From a bacterium OL-1 (lineage in GTDB: Bacteria; Actinomycetota; Coriobacteriia; Coriobacteriales; Atopobiaceae), in NCBI GenBank assembly GCA_000752675.2, contig LM994627.1, positions 244,429 through 308,428 on the forward strand: 64,000 bases of DNA, read 5' to 3'. A program made the position numbers and the translations under genes. Shown one piece after another: positions 61,653 to 64,000 of the stretch; the stretch's first letter is position 1, and each line of letters opens with the position of its first letter. The notes under the pieces are model-generated. The model was not told where the DNA came from and did not search any database. It worked only from the letters and a program-made list of their open reading frames with translations.

Positions 61653-62171
61653 ATGCCGATGAAGACTTCTACGAGGTTCGTGAAGGCAGCAATTCTGGAT
61701 GTTTGCACAGCGCTCGTTCTCTGCACGCTGTGCGAGTGGCTTGCTCTTTACGTGTTCCATACCGCCACCCCGGCGCCGGGCGAGGGCTGGATTTGGCCTA
61801 TGTTCTGGATCAACTTCGTGTTTGCGTGGTGCGTCGCCACCATCATCGGCATGATTCCTGGGGTTGTCGACATGGGCTTCAATTGGGCCATGAAGCGCTC
61901 CAACCCCTCCGAGGGAGCCAAGTTCGGTGCGCTTGTGAACGTCCCCATCAACACCGTCTACTCTGTCATTCTCTGCTACCTGGTGGGCACGCTTGACGCC
62001 TGCGTCCTGGGCGGCGCGCCGTTCGTTGCCTCGTTCTTTGGCTTCCTCCAGAACATCATCCCGGTGTGGATTGCCTGCTACGTGGTGACCTTCCTTCTGC
62101 AGGGTCCCATCGAGAACTTTGCGCGCAAGGTGTGCAACGACCCTGCTCCGGCAATGCCGCAGATGCACTAG
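61653..62171 (+). CDS. Four-span membrane protein of unknown function
   Basis: A 172-residue membrane protein with about four hydrophobic segments (near residues 10-32, 45-68, 90-112 and 128-150). The repeated outline (segment, short polar loop with Asn and Pro, segment) and N-terminal TSTRFVKAAILDVCTALVLC recall DUF2798-like proteins, but I do not recognise it firmly. AAGGA lies upstream of ATG 61653. It sits between two terminators, so it is a single gene. Confidence 0.55.
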   Translation: MPMKTSTRFVKAAILDVCTALVLCTLCEWLALYVFHTATPAPGEGWIWPMFWINFVFAWCVATIIGMIPGVVDMGFNWAMKRSNPSEGAKFGALVNVPINTVYSVILCYLVGTLDACVLGGAPFVASFFGFLQNIIPVWIACYVVTFLLQGPIENFARKVCNDPAPAMPQMH

Positions 62172-62209
62172 GGTATAGCAGCCTGCTTTGGGCATGCACA
62201 TAGACTGAT

Positions 62210-62242
62210 GGCGCCCGGGCCGAGAGGCTCGGGCGCCACTTT
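62210..62242 (+). terminator. Terminator before the MBL-fold gene
   Basis: A 12-bp stem (62210-62221 with 62226-62237, one G-U pair) with loop GAGA is followed by ACTTT. It lies 39 bp after the membrane protein stop. Confidence 0.75.
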
Positions 62243-62267
62243 GGGCATTTTGGGAGGTACGTCTCGC

Positions 62268-63134
62268 ATGGACAAGATCTTCACGGTGACAGACCTGGGC
62301 GAGGGCCTGTGGGAGATAGCGGACTGCGTTGGCTGCCGCTGCTACCTGGTAAAGGGGCGCGATCGCGTGGCGCTTGTCGACTCGTGCGTGGGCGTGGGCG
62401 ACCTGCGTCCCGTGGTGCGCGAGCTTAGCCGCGGCCTTCCTGTGACCGTGCTTCTCACGCATCGCCACCATGACCACATTGCGGGTTCGTACCTCTTCGA
62501 CGACGTGCGCATTCCCCGCGAGGAGGACGTGGACATTGCCCTGGGCGAGGAGCAGAACGAGCATGCCGTGCGCATCTACGTGGAGCAGGGGCGCGCGCCC
62601 GAGGGGGCCTTCTCGGCCATGCGCGATGGAACGCGGCCAAGCTTTACGTACTTCGAGGAAGGCGACGTGCTTGATTTGGGCGGCGTCACCATCGAGGGCG
62701 TCTTTCTCCCCGGACATACCGACCACTCGATGGGTTACCTCGTGCGCGAGCGGCGGCTGCTGCTCTCCGGGGATGCCGTGACGCCCTGCATGTGCCTCTT
62801 CTTTCCCGAGAGCCTGCCTATTGCCACCTGGCGCCAGACGCTCGAGAAGATGCAAGGACTGCCCTTCGACACGTTCCGGATTGGCCACTACTCGCACGAG
62901 TTCCGCAAGAGCGACCTCGACGGCTTTCTCGCCGCGGCGGACTACGCGCTGAGCGGTGCGCGCGGGCTCTCGTGGATGTACACCTACATCGAGGGACTTA
63001 AGGGGTCGCTGTATATCTCGCCTGACACGCCGACGGATGACGCCGATTCCCCGGATTTCCGTGCCGTTATTGGGCCGTACGTGCCGCGCGAACACAAACG
63101 CCGCCGGCGCCACGGTGCAGACGGGGCGGCCTGA
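62268..63134 (+). CDS. Metallo-beta-lactamase-fold hydrolase
   Basis: A 288-residue MBL-fold protein. The metal motif is THRHHDHIAG (HxHxDH) near residues 63-72, the second His is in PGHTDHSMG, the bridging Asp in LLLSGDAV, and the last His in RIGHYSHEF. The family includes glyoxalase II-like thioesterases, lactonases and ribonucleases, so the substrate is open. GGGAGGTAC precedes ATG 62268. The C-terminal 30 residues are acidic, then strongly basic (HKRRRRHGADG). It is convergent with the MFS gene. Confidence 0.82.
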   Translation: MDKIFTVTDLGEGLWEIADCVGCRCYLVKGRDRVALVDSCVGVGDLRPVVRELSRGLPVTVLLTHRHHDHIAGSYLFDDVRIPREEDVDIALGEEQNEHAVRIYVEQGRAPEGAFSAMRDGTRPSFTYFEEGDVLDLGGVTIEGVFLPGHTDHSMGYLVRERRLLLSGDAVTPCMCLFFPESLPIATWRQTLEKMQGLPFDTFRIGHYSHEFRKSDLDGFLAAADYALSGARGLSWMYTYIEGLKGSLYISPDTPTDDADSPDFRAVIGPYVPREHKRRRRHGADGAA

Positions 63135-63175
63135 CGCCCGAGGGCACGTTGTCGCAGCTATCACGTATCAAAGCG

Positions 63176-63206
63176 GCCCTCCGGCGCCGATGTAGCGCCG
63201 GAGGGC
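63176..63206. terminator. Bidirectional hairpin between the MBL and MFS genes
   Basis: A perfect 12-bp stem (63176-63187 with 63195-63206) with a 7-nt loop. The right arm and following bases (CGCCGGAGGGC...TCTCGTAC) resemble the tandem repeat at 40754 and 40815, so this is both a terminator and a member of an intergenic repeat family. A TCGGGCG/CGCCCGA hairpin follows at about 63241-63263. Confidence 0.65.
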
Positions 63207-63303
63207 TTATCTCGTACAGGATTGTGTCAATAGCCGCTGCTCGGGCGTCATTATCTCGCCCGAAGGTGCATTTCTGCAGCAGCAGCGCAGGAACTTGAAG
63301 CAC

Positions 63304-64000
63304 CTACTCGGCCCGGGGCACATGCGCAAGCGCGAAGAGCGCCAGCGCCAGGCACGCCGCCATGCACACCAGCGACAGGGCGAACATGAGGCCATACCCG
63401 CCTGCGGAATCGATTACCAGGCTCCAGAACACCGCGGCCACGGCGCTCATGAGCGAGCCCACCATGGAGACGCGCGAGTAGATGTTGGCGTAGTCGGCGG
63501 AGCCAAAGACGCTTCTCACCAGGAGCGGTGTCTCGACCGTGGTCATGGCGTAGACAACACCAAAGCAGAACGCGCCCACAAGCAGCAGCGCAAGCACCGA
63601 GGGCATGCCCCACATGAGAAGGACGCCCACCACGCCACCCGCAATGCCACAGACGGCACCAAGACGCACGGAGTGGTCGCTCACGGAGCCGAGAAACACT
63701 TTGCCAATGGCCTGCCCGCCCATGGCCGCAGAGGCAACTACGCCAGACGCCGCTGCAATCTGCGGCAGTGAATTGGAGAACGACAGAGCGTAGCTCGAGA
63801 GGAACTGGTAGACGGTCTGGTTGAGCGTGATCAGCCCGCAGAAGGCAACAATCGCCCAGAACGCTGGCGTGCGCATGGCGTCTGCCGCCGAGACGCCCTG
63901 GGTGCCCACGGTTGCGGCGCCGTCTGTGTCAGCTGCATCCTTCTCGCCCGCGCCATAGGGGAGAAGGCCCTTGTCGGCTGGCTTGCCCCGCACCACGAAT
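63304..64000 (-). CDS. MFS transporter, C-terminal part
   Basis: Partial gene: the frame stays open to the window's right edge, so the N-terminal half is missing. The visible 232 residues start with a hydrophilic linker (the central loop, with GAGEKDAADTDGAA), followed by six membrane segments, the C-terminal half of a major facilitator. Motifs such as QAIGKVFLGSVSDHSVR (the loop between segments 8 and 9) and the ending of the last helix fit OxlT/NarK-like members. The substrate is unknown. Confidence 0.8.
   Translation of the reverse strand, partial: FVVRGKPADKGLLPYGAGEKDAADTDGAATVGTQGVSAADAMRTPAFWAIVAFCGLITLNQTVYQFLSSYALSFSNSLPQIAAASGVVASAAMGGQAIGKVFLGSVSDHSVRLGAVCGIAGGVVGVLLMWGMPSVLALLLVGAFCFGVVYAMTTVETPLLVRSVFGSADYANIYSRVSMVGSLMSAVAAVFWSLVIDSAGGYGLMFALSLVCMAACLALALFALAHVPRAE

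Overview
The window is about 64 kb of high-GC bacterial chromosome. No rRNA, tRNA or phage genes were found. Three things point to an anaerobic or fermentative actinobacterium of the class Coriobacteriia, most like Olsenella or a relative in the Atopobiaceae: the actinobacterial-type run coaD / SepIVA-like gene / DUF177 / rpmF / plsX / acpP / rnc / smc / ftsY / ffh, the many TTG and GTG starts, and the accessory content (LysR-linked old-yellow-enzyme reductase, iron-sulfur-flavoprotein-like gene, butyrate kinase). The genus is inferred from style and synteny, not from a database match.

Layout. 1-3.7 kb: the 3' part of an lsr-type operon for autoinducer-2 uptake and processing (two permeases, LsrB-like lipoprotein, LsrF-like thiolase). 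3.8-18.8 kb: a housekeeping superoperon running from asp23 and fakA through recG, rsmD, coaD, a DivIVA-like coiled-coil gene, DUF177, rpmF, plsX, acpP, rnc, smc and ftsY to ffh. 18.9-35.6 kb: scattered core genes, namely an L,D-transpeptidase, a SpoU methyltransferase, class III fbp preceded by a periodic palindrome array, ftsH, a DUF4012 envelope protein, T-box-controlled ileS, lspA, an RluD-type synthase, a family 2 glycosyltransferase and guaB. 35.6-40.4 kb: XpaC and TelA (stress or anion resistance type), with a REP-associated transposase and its REP palindromes between them, then a MerR regulator and a DUF4230 protein. 41-43.6 kb: leuS.

43.6-46.2 kb is a small AT-richer island at the 3' end of leuS. 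It is bounded by a perfect 62-bp direct repeat of the leuS tail. It holds a membrane regulator with an unusual LuxR-HTH / transmembrane / PASTA-like layout, a Tat-exported protein, a 40-residue membrane protein and a broken MarR gene.

46.3-57.6 kb is the most unusual block. It contains an Sfp-type phosphopantetheinyl transferase, an acyl carrier protein, a CocE/NonD hydrolase, an iron-sulfur-flavoprotein-like enzyme with an added zinc ribbon, PucR and TetR regulators, a PhlC-like thiolase, a DUF35 partner, a further carrier protein, a phosphotransacylase and a butyrate kinase. I infer a carrier-protein-dependent acyl transfer or cleavage route that ends in ATP formation from an acyl phosphate. 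The substrate is unknown.

57.7-64 kb: a LysR regulator divergent from a DUF1097-like membrane protein and a BaiCD/enoate-type flavin reductase, a small membrane protein, a metallo-beta-lactamase-fold hydrolase and the end of an MFS transporter. Several intergenic regions hold long inverted repeats of different sequence, and two unrelated arrays share a 61-bp period.
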